Shown piece after piece: positions 1-11,259 of a stretch of DNA of 64,000 nucleotides. How positions within the stretch are numbered: position 1 is the stretch's first letter; every line of letters begins with the position of its first letter. Made by a program: the position numbers and the translations under genes. Under the pieces are notes generated by a model. The model saw only the letters and a program-made list of their open reading frames with translations. It did not search any database and was not told the origin of the DNA. Source of the DNA: Kalaharituber pfeilii (taxonomy: Eukaryota > Ascomycota > Pezizomycetes > Pezizales > Pezizaceae); NCBI GenBank assembly GCA_015179045.1, contig WHUZ01000066.1:1-64000 (forward strand), given 5' to 3'.

Positions 1-3000
1 GGCGCCAGGATTAGCCCGTCGGCCACAACATCACCAACGGTCAAGATGTCGGTCAAAACGCTTCGGCTACGTACTTATAGGGTCCGTCGTTTGTACATCT
101 GCGTTTTCGCTGATTCCAGCCATCCAGCCTTAACCACTTGCATCATGGAAATGGCTCCACCATCAGTAAATATCCGACTACGATTCCGAGAAGCGTATGG
201 AGCTACGACTACACGGACATCATATGGTGCGTGCACTGCTATTCCAACTTCGTCATGAACAGGCATGACGGTAGTTTTGTTAAGGAACCCAACAGAGCTC
301 TCCAGGTCTGGGATTCCATTTTGTGTGGAACAGATTGAATTCGATTATTGGAATTGCCCCGCAGGCGGCGGAGAGCCAGTTACGGTAAGAATTCCTCTTG
401 TCTGAATCTACGCGCGATTACTGGCAAGAACTTAGCGGGAGCTGATCTTAAGAGCCTGGATACGGAATTCCTCACGGATAAGCAGTATCTTTGTTGCATA
501 AGCGTCAGCAGTGGAAGAAAAAGTAGGGATGCTGTAAAACGATTTTGTTGGGCTTTTTTGTCTTACGGTTTGTTCGGAGTGAAAATACACCGTGCTTCAT
601 GATAGAATTTTCGTTCCCACCCATCCGATATCTCCTTTGAGCTCTGAAAGTGCCGTTCAGCCAACTTGGCAATCCAATACAGCTACCTCATCAGCAACAG
701 CTCTGTCCAAACATGTCCTCTTCACCCTAGGGCGTGCAACGTTGCTTTCAAAGTACACTAACATATCTGATAGCCTTCGGAGTTTGGCGCAAAGTTTCCC
801 ACCATCAAGCAATATGTCAGTTATACATGTCAAGCACTTTAGAGGGTTTTTATGCTTTCATGGATTGTGTCAGCTTTGACACCGTTTCCAGATACCGGGA
901 GGTATCCACATCAGTTATGGATGCACTTGATAAAACAGGCTTCCGGAATTCCAGACCCAATTTCGAAAACTAGATGCCTTCCAATTCCCCAGTCGACGGA
1001 AACGTGCCAGCATCGACAGGGACTATGATTAGGACTGCATCGACCTCCATGCCAATACCATTCAGAATCCAGGACAGTTCAGCGGAGAGCACATCAGATT
1101 AGCATTTGGAATGGGTATGCTATACAATATTCAATGTTGCCCGAAGAACAATGGCTGACAGTCGTCCCAGAATCCACCCTCCCTATAATCCACTGAGGAA
1201 ATCTTATGATTGGGAGTTCGAAACTCAATTGCAATTGCAAGCAATTAAACATGATAGCGGCCCAAAAGCGCAAGAACCGCTTGCAAGTCTTGATTTCCCA
1301 GGATGGACGCTTCCTGTAACCTGGGACAAGGTCTCTGGCAGTTGCTATTACTGTGCAGTGAGTTCATAGTCAACTGGTGCTGGCTGCCAGCTCCTTCTTT
1401 CATACCGAGTTTTCACGCCGAGTTCAGGGTACCCCCGTTCCGGCATGGATGCTCTCTACAGCGAGATGATAGTGGTGGTGGAAGAGACATGTGCGAAGCA
1501 GGATGGATAAAGTTCATGTTCCTTTAGATACCCTACCTTGGAGAATTATCTCATTCAGTTAGTCTATGCTGTTCAAGGCAGATATCTACGTTGGAAAATT
1601 CATTGGTGATGCTAATCTCACTTCAAATTTAGTCTTATCAATTGTATTACTCAATTTATCTGTCTGAACCTCCTAATTGGCACCATCACTCTTAAAACGG
1701 AGACATAGCTAGCGATTGCATTGACATTTCAAGTGCATAGGAGACAATACTTTATTGCTTTTACCTTTCCGGAAACCGTCTGGCTATCCATCATCGTTCA
1801 TTTTTCAAACGGGGGCAATCCAAGGCAATGAGTATGGAGGGTGGTTGACATCCTTGCTCAAGTGATGTACCTCGCAATTCAATAACAATTTGAATGGAAC
1901 ATTGAAGAATGTTTCAAATTTCTTATTCCAAGATTTTACCAGGAAAAGAGACTAGCACGGAATGGTTACGGTGCGGAAATGGGGAATATACAATGAATCA
2001 TGACCAGATATTTGTGCGAAACAATCTCGTTGGTCGCGAAACAGGGGCCATCGGAATTCTCATGTTTAAACTCTGGTTTGCGGCAACGTTCTCTCCTCCC
2101 TTCTTTCGCTGAGTACTCAACTAACCCCTGAAGGGATAAATTTTGACAAACACAGCCCAGGAACCCTTTCCAAGCATATAGATGTTGCCCGCGATGTCCT
2201 GGATGTTACTTAGAATTGGATACAAGTCCAAATTGAGACTGAATGCAATCGCGGGGTTACCCACAGCTGAATCACATGTTTGGATACTTCCAGGCTTCAT
2301 TGAATTGAATGTTGCTGATATAAAGTTGTACATGATTCTTACCAGGATATTATCGAAAGCGGGACAAGCGGAAAAGATAAGCATCGGAAATAGTGAGTGC
2401 TTCAATTCACTTCAAACATGAACCTGACGCCGGTTTGCACTTGACGGAGTATACATCTTGGGGTGTACAGAGACATATACTTAATCGTCAGCAGGCTCTT
2501 CGTACAAAGGATATACGACAGCTTAATGGGTGAATTGGGCCATTATGAACCAATACACTCAGGATGGCACATATCCTGTGGAGTATCAATAAGAGCAGTA
2601 TGGAACAGCTGGCAAACAATGTTGCGACACGGCAGAGATTCAGGCTAATGAATGAAAGCGGTCAATAGGAAAAAAAAAAAAAGCTTGAACATGGAAGTTA
2701 ACAGTTGAACAGCGTGAGGTTTCTGGTTTCTCTGTTGTGATGACTGGAAGCCGGCGGATAAGATGCTAATGAATATACATGTTAGAGAGCCTTGAAACCC
2801 CATAGGCATTCCCATGGGATGCTGTCACCACTTATCACTGTATTATCTTTCTCAAAATTCGCAGATAGGGAAAGGAAGGGCAGTCCTGTGCGCAAGGATT
2901 CACTAAACAATATTGATCTTCAGGTCTGGTTATGGGTGTGATGTTGTGAAGTTAAACTGTCCAACTTCTAGTTGCAGCCTCTGATGCCTCAGATAAGTGT

Positions 3001-3033
3001 GAAACTGGAGGACGGAATGCATTTCAGAATACA
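1..3033. other. No recognisable gene; exon-like fragments only
   Basis: No frame here is longer than about 95 codons and none gives a family I recognise. The minus-strand frame at 2121-2405 and the plus-strand frame at 592-879 have protein-like composition but lack convincing splice partners. The first ~50 bases resemble positions 16571-16620, sharing 'gccaggatta' and 'ccgtcgg', so part of this may be a dispersed repeat or a decayed gene family. Confidence 0.4.
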
Positions 3034-3487
3034 TTGAAGTGTCCTACGAGCCGAGGAGCGAATCCGACTCGGTCCGAGTTACAGACCACTCCAACGCCTG
3101 GGAAGATTGACGGCCACTTTAGGGGGACTATTGGGAGAGAAAGGCCTCAGAACATGGAATCGGCATGGCGGAGAGCCCAGAGTGCCAATGAGCGCTGGGA
3201 GATTGAAGAGAGAGCGACACACATATGGGAAGAGTGCAGAGTATGGAGCCAAAAGTGGCCACGGGGGCAGGGGGCGGTGAGAGAACCCCCGGCGACGAAG
3301 GAGGGGGAGAGAGATGCTTTAGCGGCGATGCTAGATTGGGTGGGAAGGGAGTAGTGATTTGGGGAGTCTAACTATCTTTATATGTTACCTTTTTCTCTTC
3401 TTTTCCTTTTTTCTTTCATATGTAATTAACCTCACCATAGCGCGTAGGGCGGCATGTGAGTAAAGATTTTTTAAAAAAAAAAAAAAA
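3034..3487 (+). mobile_element. LINE-A relic, C-terminal end plus 3' tail
   Basis: An open frame at 3034-3354 ends in a degenerate version of the LINE-A C-terminal zinc-knuckle region: 'ATHIWEECRVW' keeps the H-x4-C half. It is followed by 'AAMLDWVGRE', equivalent to 'DFLDWVERE' in the copy near 24.5 kb. A pyrimidine-rich 3' UTR, the tail hairpin 'gcgcgtagggcggcatg' and poly(A) at about 3472-3487 follow. The first two zinc-knuckle cysteines are not visible and the copy is 5' truncated. I am confident it is a non-LTR retrotransposon end because the tail recurs about a dozen times in the window. Confidence 0.8.
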
Positions 3488-6400
3488 TTAAAGATAATCA
3501 CATACCAATTGCGGTCACTCTTGTGATTTCTCACATTTGGGAGGTACCCAAAGTCCCGCTTGTACGAGATGCACCCCTGCAACACAGTGTAAGATGGGGC
3601 ATGATGCGTGCACACAGATAAAGTTGATGTATCGATCCTCGGTGGCTGAATTTGCAATAGAGCACTCAATCTATTTACGGAGAGATGATGAGATGGGTAG
3701 TGAGATAAAGGGTTGCCTTAACATTGGAAGCCACGAGCAGGGAAATGCATCAGGTGTTATCACTCAATTTTTTTCTTATTATAACTTTTGCCCTTAACCG
3801 GGTTATGGTTATTTTACAAAAAATAAACAATTGGGGATTGTATGAACTACTGACCGCATATACCTGCGGAGCAACTAAGGTCATTGGACATTTCGCCGTG
3901 ATGTTTCTCTTGTCTGGGTCAAGTTCTTGTTTTCATTTCTTTTCTCACACAGTTGCATTGGAAGAATTGGGGATCAATGGCCCTCTCAATATGAGATTAC
4001 ACATGCACAGGTTATGTTTTTAGCCTGACCGACAGTCCACATAGGAGCTCTCCATTGCAAACATGTCCACTGTACATCCGACCTATGCTATCACAGGGTT
4101 GAGGAGAGCGAAAGGAGGATGCATGTAACGCTCCCATTGCTCCTCGTTGATCCATTCAGGGAGAGCTTGATTTCTACTAGTATCCTTCCATGTCCATCAT
4201 GGATAATCATGAAATGGCATACAACATTGACCCAAAAATTACCCTGTAGTCGAAAATTTCAAAATCTGTTGTCGCGGCATGCGGCTGATTTGGGATTAAG
4301 CTAACCTTAACTTGGAAAGTGAAAAGGCAACAGCAACGAGATTTCACCCTCTCCAAATTGGTGACCAAAGAATCCATTACCCTCAGCATCCCTCCCGACT
4401 GCTCAGCTTCCTGCAGATTTACATCCAATGTGAAATGTCTTTGTCTGTTCCACAACGCGGCGCCGTCGGCCCTTGCAAGAGATGGTCTCGGCACAAATTG
4501 CCGTCGTTCCGGGATTTGTGGTTTGTAACTCGATGTGTTCCTCGGTGTTCGAATGATTGATACGCCAGCATAGCCGTGCAGAGACTTTTCTGTGTGGACT
4601 GTGTATAGGTACTTCGCATTAGAATTATTCCCGAGTTGACCTTGAACAGTGTCTGTTACCCCCCCGCTAACCTCAAGCACAAGCACACCTCAGCAAACCC
4701 GCTTCCATACCGTTATGGAAGCGTAGGACCTGTGTCCTGGGTATCTTGTATTCTGGTGTAAGCTGCATCTACTGTACACTCACTGTCAATTGGTACCCGA
4801 CACCGGTGGTAATTCATAACTCCTGCCCCCCCATCAGACCACAAGACCCTGCGGCAATCAGAACTTCTTCCTCCTTATAGCACATCAATATTGCCAGTCA
4901 AAGGACTCATCATTTTCGTCACTCAAGGTACCGAACGGAGTGTAATCGCATCATGAGGGGCAATCTTCGGAATTGACCTGCAACTGTTGGTCATCCAGTA
5001 ATATATCACGTTACTAGTAGCTACCGGAATTTACGTTCACCGCCTTTTTGGGCCAATTGATAGCGCCACTATGTAATATTGGTAGGTGCTTATTAAGACT
5101 CGAGGGGGATGGCTCAGGGTAAAGTTGAGAGGCAATTTTGTCAAGCACCCTATATTTGCTATCACTTGTAGCCTAACAGTGTCCCTGCTCTCTATATATT
5201 GACCTCGAAATTCCCGATGCAAATAAAACCCAAGCGCAAGAGAGAATACCCTGCTACCTTTGTTAGACAAGATCCCTCCAGAAAGTAAAACCCTTATAAC
5301 TTCAAAATATCGTGACAAAGAAGGGAAGCAAGACCAGCCATGGCACAGATAATTCAGAACGCTCAGAGTATTCGATGCCAGCTTTTAAGCGCGCGCATTC
5401 CTCAGTCCATCCCCCCCCCCCCCAACAATACACAATGCAACTCACCCTGTCTAGCTGACATGTTCTCTTTCAACCTCCGCATATCCGGATTGTTCGGTGC
5501 TCCCCAAGATTGTGTAAAATCCCTTAGCATGCTCAGTTACGACACCTAATAGCCCTAATAAGGCCAATTTCAGGAAGTAGAAACCCGTTGTTGCACTCAA
5601 GATGCAACCATCGACTATCGGAACTTTAGCTTCATGCAGAATTGACCTCCGCTTCCTTTGAAGAAACCTGTACCTCAAGGCCTTTTCCCTTTTTCGACCC
5701 AGAGTCTGCTGTGGGTGTCCCGAACGAAGATATCTGCGCCCCCCACCTTATGAAATGGTGCATCCCTCTTGTGCACAACCTGCATTCCCAGTACATGACA
5801 CAAAGAAACAATATCGACGGTAGAGTGCGGATCGGAGGTAGAAACACGTGGCCCGCAAGGGAGGGGGTATCCGGAGACCGGTGACAGATCACCATCTAAA
5901 TGTCCATGGCGGAAGCCGGAATTTATGCGACGATATGTGTACCTCGTTCTCATACCAGTGGTACACTTCGTCAGGGAAATGATACCATGTTTGATTAGGA
6001 ATTGTCCTTGGGAATGTCTCTTAAGAGGAGGCCTGTAAATCATATAAATATAACGCAAAGAAATTGAAAAAGCGAAAACGTTGAATTTTAATGTAGTCGG
6101 TCATAAAATTCATCAGAATAGACGTTGTGTCCCTCCGTTTCCTCCAGAAATCATCGTAGATTTCTCAACAGTCCCTTCAAAAATTACTCCGCGGCAGGAG
6201 AGCTCAAGGTTCATCTTCTCCAGTTATGGTCTCCGTATTGCGGGAATTCTAACCCAAACTGGACGATGACGTCGCGGCCAAGAGTCAGTAAAGATTCCCC
6301 TTCCCTGCACAGAGGACCGAAGAATGCATTATCCTGAAAGCCTCTCCCGACTCCCGACCTCCAATCACAAAGCGTTTTGGATTCTAGATTTCGATTTCCC

Positions 6401-8532
6401 ACGGCCTTCAACGTTCCGACCAATATCCGGTATCGAGACTGTTTCGGAACATATATGTAAACCAATATTCACTGTTTTAATGTAACCGAGCCGTATATAA
6501 GCCGAAGCAATTCACACACCTGATCCAAAACCGCTGGATTGAGTCTTGAAGTCATCTTCTCCTTCGGCTTACTCGATCAAGTCTTCCAGTTCGTCGACTT
6601 CATTTGCAATAGGGGTATTAGACCAACTGCGTCTTGCGATGCAGGTAGGACAACGTCGAAAGGGGACGTCTCGTTATCTCATAACTATGGTGTTGGTGGC
6701 AGACAAATATAATGTGTGCTTCTCAGAAGCGTTAGGGATATAATCTCAACATTACCCCGAGGTATCCAGACCTAACTGCGTCCTCTGCGACGAAAAAATG
6801 CTCCATATATAGCCGCGCTAATTTTTCATGAAGATGCAATGCCATGCAATATAGTTTGAGATCACCAGCTTTATTATTCTGACGCTCATGTTAACCGTGG
6901 GGGCCGCCATATATATATCAACCACAATTTCTGGGTCCAAATATTGACGGCGACGGACGAGGGCCCCGCGTCGGAGGAGTTGAAAAGCTGGCCAGAACTG
7001 ACTGTAGGAAGGCTGAATAGGCCAAAGCAGTTACCATAAGTTAGAGCGTGGGGGGGGATGGTGTCGATGGTTTCTGTATTGTGTTGCGTTGATTTGAAAG
7101 TAGAGGTAAGCACTTCATACCTCTCGTCATGGTCTAGGATGATCCGCGTGCGTTTATACCCTGACCTTACGGCACCTCGCTGAGAGCGTGTAGACCTATC
7201 ATTATGTTAGCTCTACGGCACTGCCGATTCTCATCTAAGACGCGTCATGTCATCTCCGGAGGACACAACTCACCTCCATCTCCGATCCACCTCATTCTAA
7301 CCTCTGGCTGCAGCACCTATTTGGTAGCTTATCCTGACATGTCCCTGTTCGAAGCCTTTGTCATCCATAGGCTTCCAATACGTCTTCCACAACATTATCT
7401 ACACCTCCGATTGCATCGACTCACTTGATCCCACTTGTCCACTGTTTCTACTGTGAGTATCGTGGTGGTACCAAGTATATTCCCTGAAAACTTGAATTCT
7501 CTGAAACTTGGATCCCCGGGGTATCGGTCCTCGGGAGATCGTGGCCCACACCAGAACAGAGGACTCCTCCCCCCACCAGCGAACGAATGTTTGAGGTATC
7601 GGAGAGTGGATCCATGTCATAACAGCTGTGTAATGTGTGAATTGATGCCATCTTGATCATCATTATTGATGGGAAACGTTTTCATAGCATACGTGTAAGT
7701 GACATAAGGCAAAAAAGAAAATGAAAAAAAAAAAGAAAACGAAAAAGAGAGAATGTAAATTTGAATGCGGTCAGACATACAATTCTTGCGTTTCTGCCGA
7801 TCTTCAGGGCCTACTCCGTAATGTGCGGTATATTCGAAATACGGCAGGATTAAAGCTTACTCCATACCCGCTAGAGTTTGCGCATAGAGCAGCAGGCAGA
7901 CAAAGCACCCCTGGAAAATACCCCTCATGAACTGACCCCTCGCAGTCGCCATCTGGCTATTGTGATTACCACATTCCCTCCAACTCATTTGCTCCGACAC
8001 ATAGTGCCTGATTGATGCTAGTGTAGGGTGTTGGAAGTATTATCTGGTGTTGCTCGGAAATTGTGAATCTGTATTTTGCATGCAATTATCGATTATGGAA
8101 TAGGACGGATGTTGTCATGATTTCGTGGTAATGGAACCTGATTGTTATATGCGAGCACTTGCCCTGCCTAGTTGAACTAGGAAAGCTGTACTTAACATGT
8201 GAAGGAGAATGGACACGAACCGCCGTGGTCCTTCCATTTCAAATTCTATGTTCAGACACCACTCGAGACTGACTCTGCTCAGACTCAAGTAAAACTACCC
8301 AGTATATATTAGTACGCTAACCTCTCGGTAGCGGAGTGTTTTTCACATTTGCTGCACATTAACTGGAATTGGAACATGGTCATTGCTATTCTTAGTCACA
8401 TTGAATAATACCCACCAAGTAACGTAAAAGTCGATTTGAAATTGTTGTCCGGCAGGAAATTCAATCCCTCTCTCGTCCAGGTTGACCTGCATGGTGCAAT
8501 ATCCAAACTCAAGTTGCACAACCGCTACACTC
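3488..8532. other. No recognisable gene; some long minus-strand frames
   Basis: The minus-strand frames at 4207-4686 (159 codons, no known domain) and 5675-6058 (127 codons) are the longest. Their composition is protein-like, but I recognise no motif and could not assemble a multi-exon model. A C12 run lies at about 5409-5420. This is probably decayed or unannotatable accessory sequence. Confidence 0.35.
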
Positions 8533-8586
8533 GTTTTTTTTTCTTTTTTTAATCACGTGACCCCGCATGCAGCTTTTCGGGCAAAT
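8533..8586 (-). mobile_element. LINE-B mini tail (ultra-short retrotransposed copy)
   Basis: The insert reads on the minus strand as a short 3' tail, 'gctgcatgcggggtcacgtg', ending in an A-rich stretch (T-rich on plus). It is flanked by the 9-bp direct repeat 'gctacactc' at 8524-8532 and 8587-8595. The tail matches the LINE-B 3' end at 9666-9720. This is a retrotransposed, extremely 5'-truncated copy. Confidence 0.75.
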
Positions 8587-8723
8587 GCTACACTCAAAAC
8601 ATCAGTAACGGACAAAGAATATCGGTTATGCTCGAACACACCCTAGGTCCATCACCTTGTTTCGGCTGTAGTCGTCTTGAAGAGTATCGGAGCCATGTAT
8701 GTCCGTTCTTGACATGAACAGGA

Positions 8724-8790
8724 GCCCTGCCATGGCGAACATCTGCACGCAGGGTCACGTGACCCCCCCCCCCCCCCAAAAGAAAAAAAG
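8724..8790 (+). mobile_element. LINE-B mini tail
   Basis: The insert starts 'ccctgccatggcgaac', continues through 'gggtcacgtgac', and ends in a C-run followed by an A-rich tail. It is flanked by 13-bp target-site duplications at 8711-8723 ('gacatgaacagga') and 8791-8803 ('gacatgagcagga') with one mismatch. The C-run between tail and poly(A) is unusual among the copies. Confidence 0.75.
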
Positions 8791-9030
8791 GACATGAGCA
8801 GGAATGTTTTCCTCGCTAGCATAAGCTTGACAAATAGTATTGCTTCAAAAGTAGCGATTTTGGTTTGCATGTTCGTATGTTCCCCTACTGCACGGTAACT
8901 AATGAGACGGTAGAGGTTTCAGGTTGGGACGCCGGTGGCCCTACCTGCTCAAGAAATCGCAACGTCACATATGGTGGAAAGCAAACTGGAAATCTGCAAA
9001 GACAACGTTAGCAAAATTTCCCCGTCCCCA

Positions 9031-9078
9031 AACATGCGGCAGTTATGCGGGGTTACGTGACTCCAAAAAAAAAAAAAA
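9031..9078 (+). mobile_element. LINE-B mini tail, target-site duplication not visible
   Basis: The sequence 'gcagttatgcggggttac' followed by 'gtgactcc' and poly(A) at about 9065-9078 matches the LINE-B tail. I could not find a clear flanking duplication, so this copy is older or rearranged. Confidence 0.55.
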
Positions 9079-9173
9079 GAACATTGCTTGAGCCGACGAA
9101 CCCGCTGGCCTAAGGAATGACAAGATGACCAGCTTCCTTCGGGAGGTATCGTGTTAATCCAGCCTCGGTGTCT

Positions 9174-9231
9174 TTTTTTTTTTAAAAAAAATATCCCGTA
9201 GTCCCGCTTGCAGCTGTTCGACATCGCAGGG
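9174..9231 (-). mobile_element. LINE-B mini tail
   Basis: On the minus strand the insert begins 'ccctgcgatgtcgaacag', continues 'ctgcaagcggga', and ends in an A/T-rich tail. It is flanked by imperfect 14-bp duplications: 'cagcctcggtgtct' at 9160-9173 and 'cagccttggtttct' at 9232-9245, with two mismatches. The decayed duplication suggests an older insertion. Confidence 0.65.
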
Positions 9232-9257
9232 CAGCCTTGGTTTCTCTCAACGTGTCC

Positions 9258-9560
9258 TGTTGAAAGATATGAGCTGAGGCATGTAACGAGTTAAGCTGAT
9301 GCAAGACACAAGCTGACACTGTCGTCATGTTCAGCTCTCATCATATTGCAGCAACACAGCCTCATGTCTTGGCTCAGCTACTTTGGCAAACTCATGCTCG
9401 TGACAACGTCATAAGCAATAATATGTCTGATGACTACGTCATATATTTTAATGACTCTCGTGTATATAAATCATTGTTTTTCTTTTTCATGTTTAGCATC
9501 AATTAATTCATCAGTCCTCACTGCTTTATTACCATCTCGGTTTTTACCATGTCCCAACAT
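9258..9560 (+). mobile_element. LTR-like repeat, Copia-style ends
   Basis: The repeat starts 'tgttgaaagatatgag', carries a TATA-like 'tgtatataaatcattg' near 9461, and continues to about 9560. A clearly homologous copy lies inverted at about 47590-47932, where it is followed by a short open frame. The TGTTGAA start and internal TATA box are typical of Copia-type LTRs. I could not define the 3' end or a target-site duplication, so a solo or truncated LTR is inferred. Confidence 0.55.
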
Positions 9561-9665
9561 CCTCCCCAATGTTATCAGTTTAACGATCAGGGCTAAAAGA
9601 ACAATAAAAGTGCCGATGTATCTATGCTAGTCGTTATACGTGATTCGCTTATGATTTGCTTATGA

Positions 9666-10081
9666 TTTTTTTTTTTTTTTTTTTTACATCACATAACCCC
9701 GCTTGCAGCGCCAAGCCATGGCAGGGTCCCTGGGCAAGCCCTCGAAGCCCGGAGACAGGCTTAACAAACAAAGAAATTTCTATCTACTTCTAAAACCTGA
9801 TTCCAGAAACCTCCGGACGGTCCTTCCGGTTTCTGCCTCAGGGAGGCTCCACTATATATCTCCCCCCTCCCCTCTTCTCCACACCTTCGCAGTTTCCTCC
9901 ACACCCTCGCAACCCGCAAACTTTCTCCCGGGTCGGCAAATTTGCTTATGATTCTTGGGTATAATTTCGGCAATGTGCCAAGTCCTCCAGTATCCCGGGC
10001 ACAGGAACAGCTCAGCAACCCATTTCGATCCCGCTCTTCAGTTTGAAACCTGTTGCAGCCCCACATTTCGTCACGCTTCAA
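9666..10081 (-). mobile_element. LINE-B relic: C-terminal fragment and 3' tail
   Basis: Poly(T) at about 9666-9685 marks the poly(A) end on the minus strand. It is followed by the family tail ('gccatggcagggtccctggg' on plus) and a decayed coding remnant. The minus-strand frame contains 'QKPEGPSGGFW', similar to 'QKNRPEGFERW' in the LINE-B copy at 46.6-47.1 kb, just after its zinc knuckle. The upstream boundary is uncertain. Confidence 0.6.
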
Positions 10082-10229
10082 CTATTATTTTTTTTTTTTG
10101 CCTATTTGCGTTCCTCAACGTACTAAGCTGAGCAACTCCGCCACCCCATCGATTTGTCGTTCTCTTCAACCAATGATTCTGAACCCATGTCAATGCATCT
10201 GAAACTGCGCATATTGAAAAATCGTAGAG

Positions 10230-10400
10230 GGTGATCTGCAACTGAACGTCTTGTTAGTGTATGCAGATTGTTTCGATGACCTAGAAAAATCACATGGACA
10301 TGGTACCCACTGCCACCAGGATGTAAGGTTAAGGTTACCCTGATAGATCTCCTTCCAATCAAACACCGCCTAGCCGCCCTATCCTCCGATCCAAACTGGC
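10230..10400 (-). repeat. Duplicated exon-intron cassette, copy 1
   Basis: On the minus strand this shares two blocks with 12830-12965: 'ctaacaagacgttcagttg' (branch and acceptor region) and a flanking exon encoding 'LDRRIGRLGG' ('LGQSIARLGG' in the other copy). Both the splice-site block and the coding block are conserved, so this is probably part of a duplicated gene. Confidence 0.4.
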
Positions 10401-10472
10401 AGAGCACATGCCGTTGAGTATTTTGTTGAAAGCACCCCAGATTGGTTTTGGGTAGCACGTTGAGGGTGTTAC

Positions 10473-10731
10473 CTACCCCACGTATATGACCTCAAACTCC
10501 TTATTACCATTGAAGTCCAGCGAAAGAAAGACCATGCTGATACCTTTGTCGCAATACCCACCTAGGAAACATTTGCGACCTATCATAACCGTTAGTGCGA
10601 GGAAGGACCAGCCGTACTGACATACCTTCTCCTGTAGCACCTGGAAGCCCCGCGTAGTCGATGAACCACATTCCTCTATTCATGGACCTCAACTTGAGGT
10701 GCGGGTACTCCACTAGCCTTGCCCAGACCGC
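10473..10731 (-). CDS. Two splice-supported exons of an unrecognised gene (partial)
   Basis: Minus strand. Exon at 10626-10731 follows an acceptor with a branch-like 'gactaattacgatag' and ends at a donor 'ggtatgtcag' (phase 1). The intron has branch 'gcactaacgg' and acceptor 'atgatag'. The next exon (10579 downwards) continues in frame. Joined, the peptide includes 'FIDYAGLPGATGE' and then 'GRKCFLGGYCDKG' and 'SLDFNGNKEFEV', with a stop or another donor at about 10473-10475. A possible first exon with ATG at 10956 lies upstream. I do not recognise the family. The two-exon join is solid; the full gene is not resolved, and the region at 10.23-10.40 kb resembles 12.83-12.97 kb. Confidence 0.45.
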
Positions 10732-11196
10732 CTATCGTAATTAGTCCAATAACCCATCAGAAGCCCAGTCCAGAGGGTCCTGGGCTTGCATCCACCTGAG
10801 ACCTCATTCACTACCCCCTCCATATTCTGATTTTTTCGGTGTCTCCATGGTATTCTGCACAACGTACCAACGTGGGAACCTTGCACACCACACACCTCGC
10901 CTTCCACAAGGAGGAATAAAAAATTCAGTCCAACGATCTTGTCGCCATCCTACCATAGAACCTTGACTTGATGCGGGACTCACGTCAAGGTCTATCCGCT
11001 CCAGTTCCCCTTCCTATTTCCTCCGCCGGATACCCGTACCTTTCTCGAATGCAAATAGCTGTGCATCTCATTGCACAAACTCACTTCTTCCGTAGAACCC
11101 GTGTCCACACCACATATGTTCCCATAACTCGGATCAACAATCATTTAACGTCGCACGCAAAGCAGATCTACCGGGGTTCTTTGGCATCTAGCCATC

Positions 11197-11248
11197 CCAT
11201 AGCCCCTAGGGCGGCACGCGATCATTGGTACTAAAAAAAAAAAAAAAA
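11197..11248 (+). mobile_element. LINE-A mini tail
   Basis: The insert starts 'ccatagcccctagggcgg', continues 'cacgcgatcattgg', and ends in about 17 A. It is flanked by the perfect 11-bp duplication 'atctagccatc' at 11186-11196 and 11249-11259. The GCCCCTAGGGC segment can form the family hairpin. Confidence 0.85.
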
Positions 11249-11259
11249 ATCTAGCCATC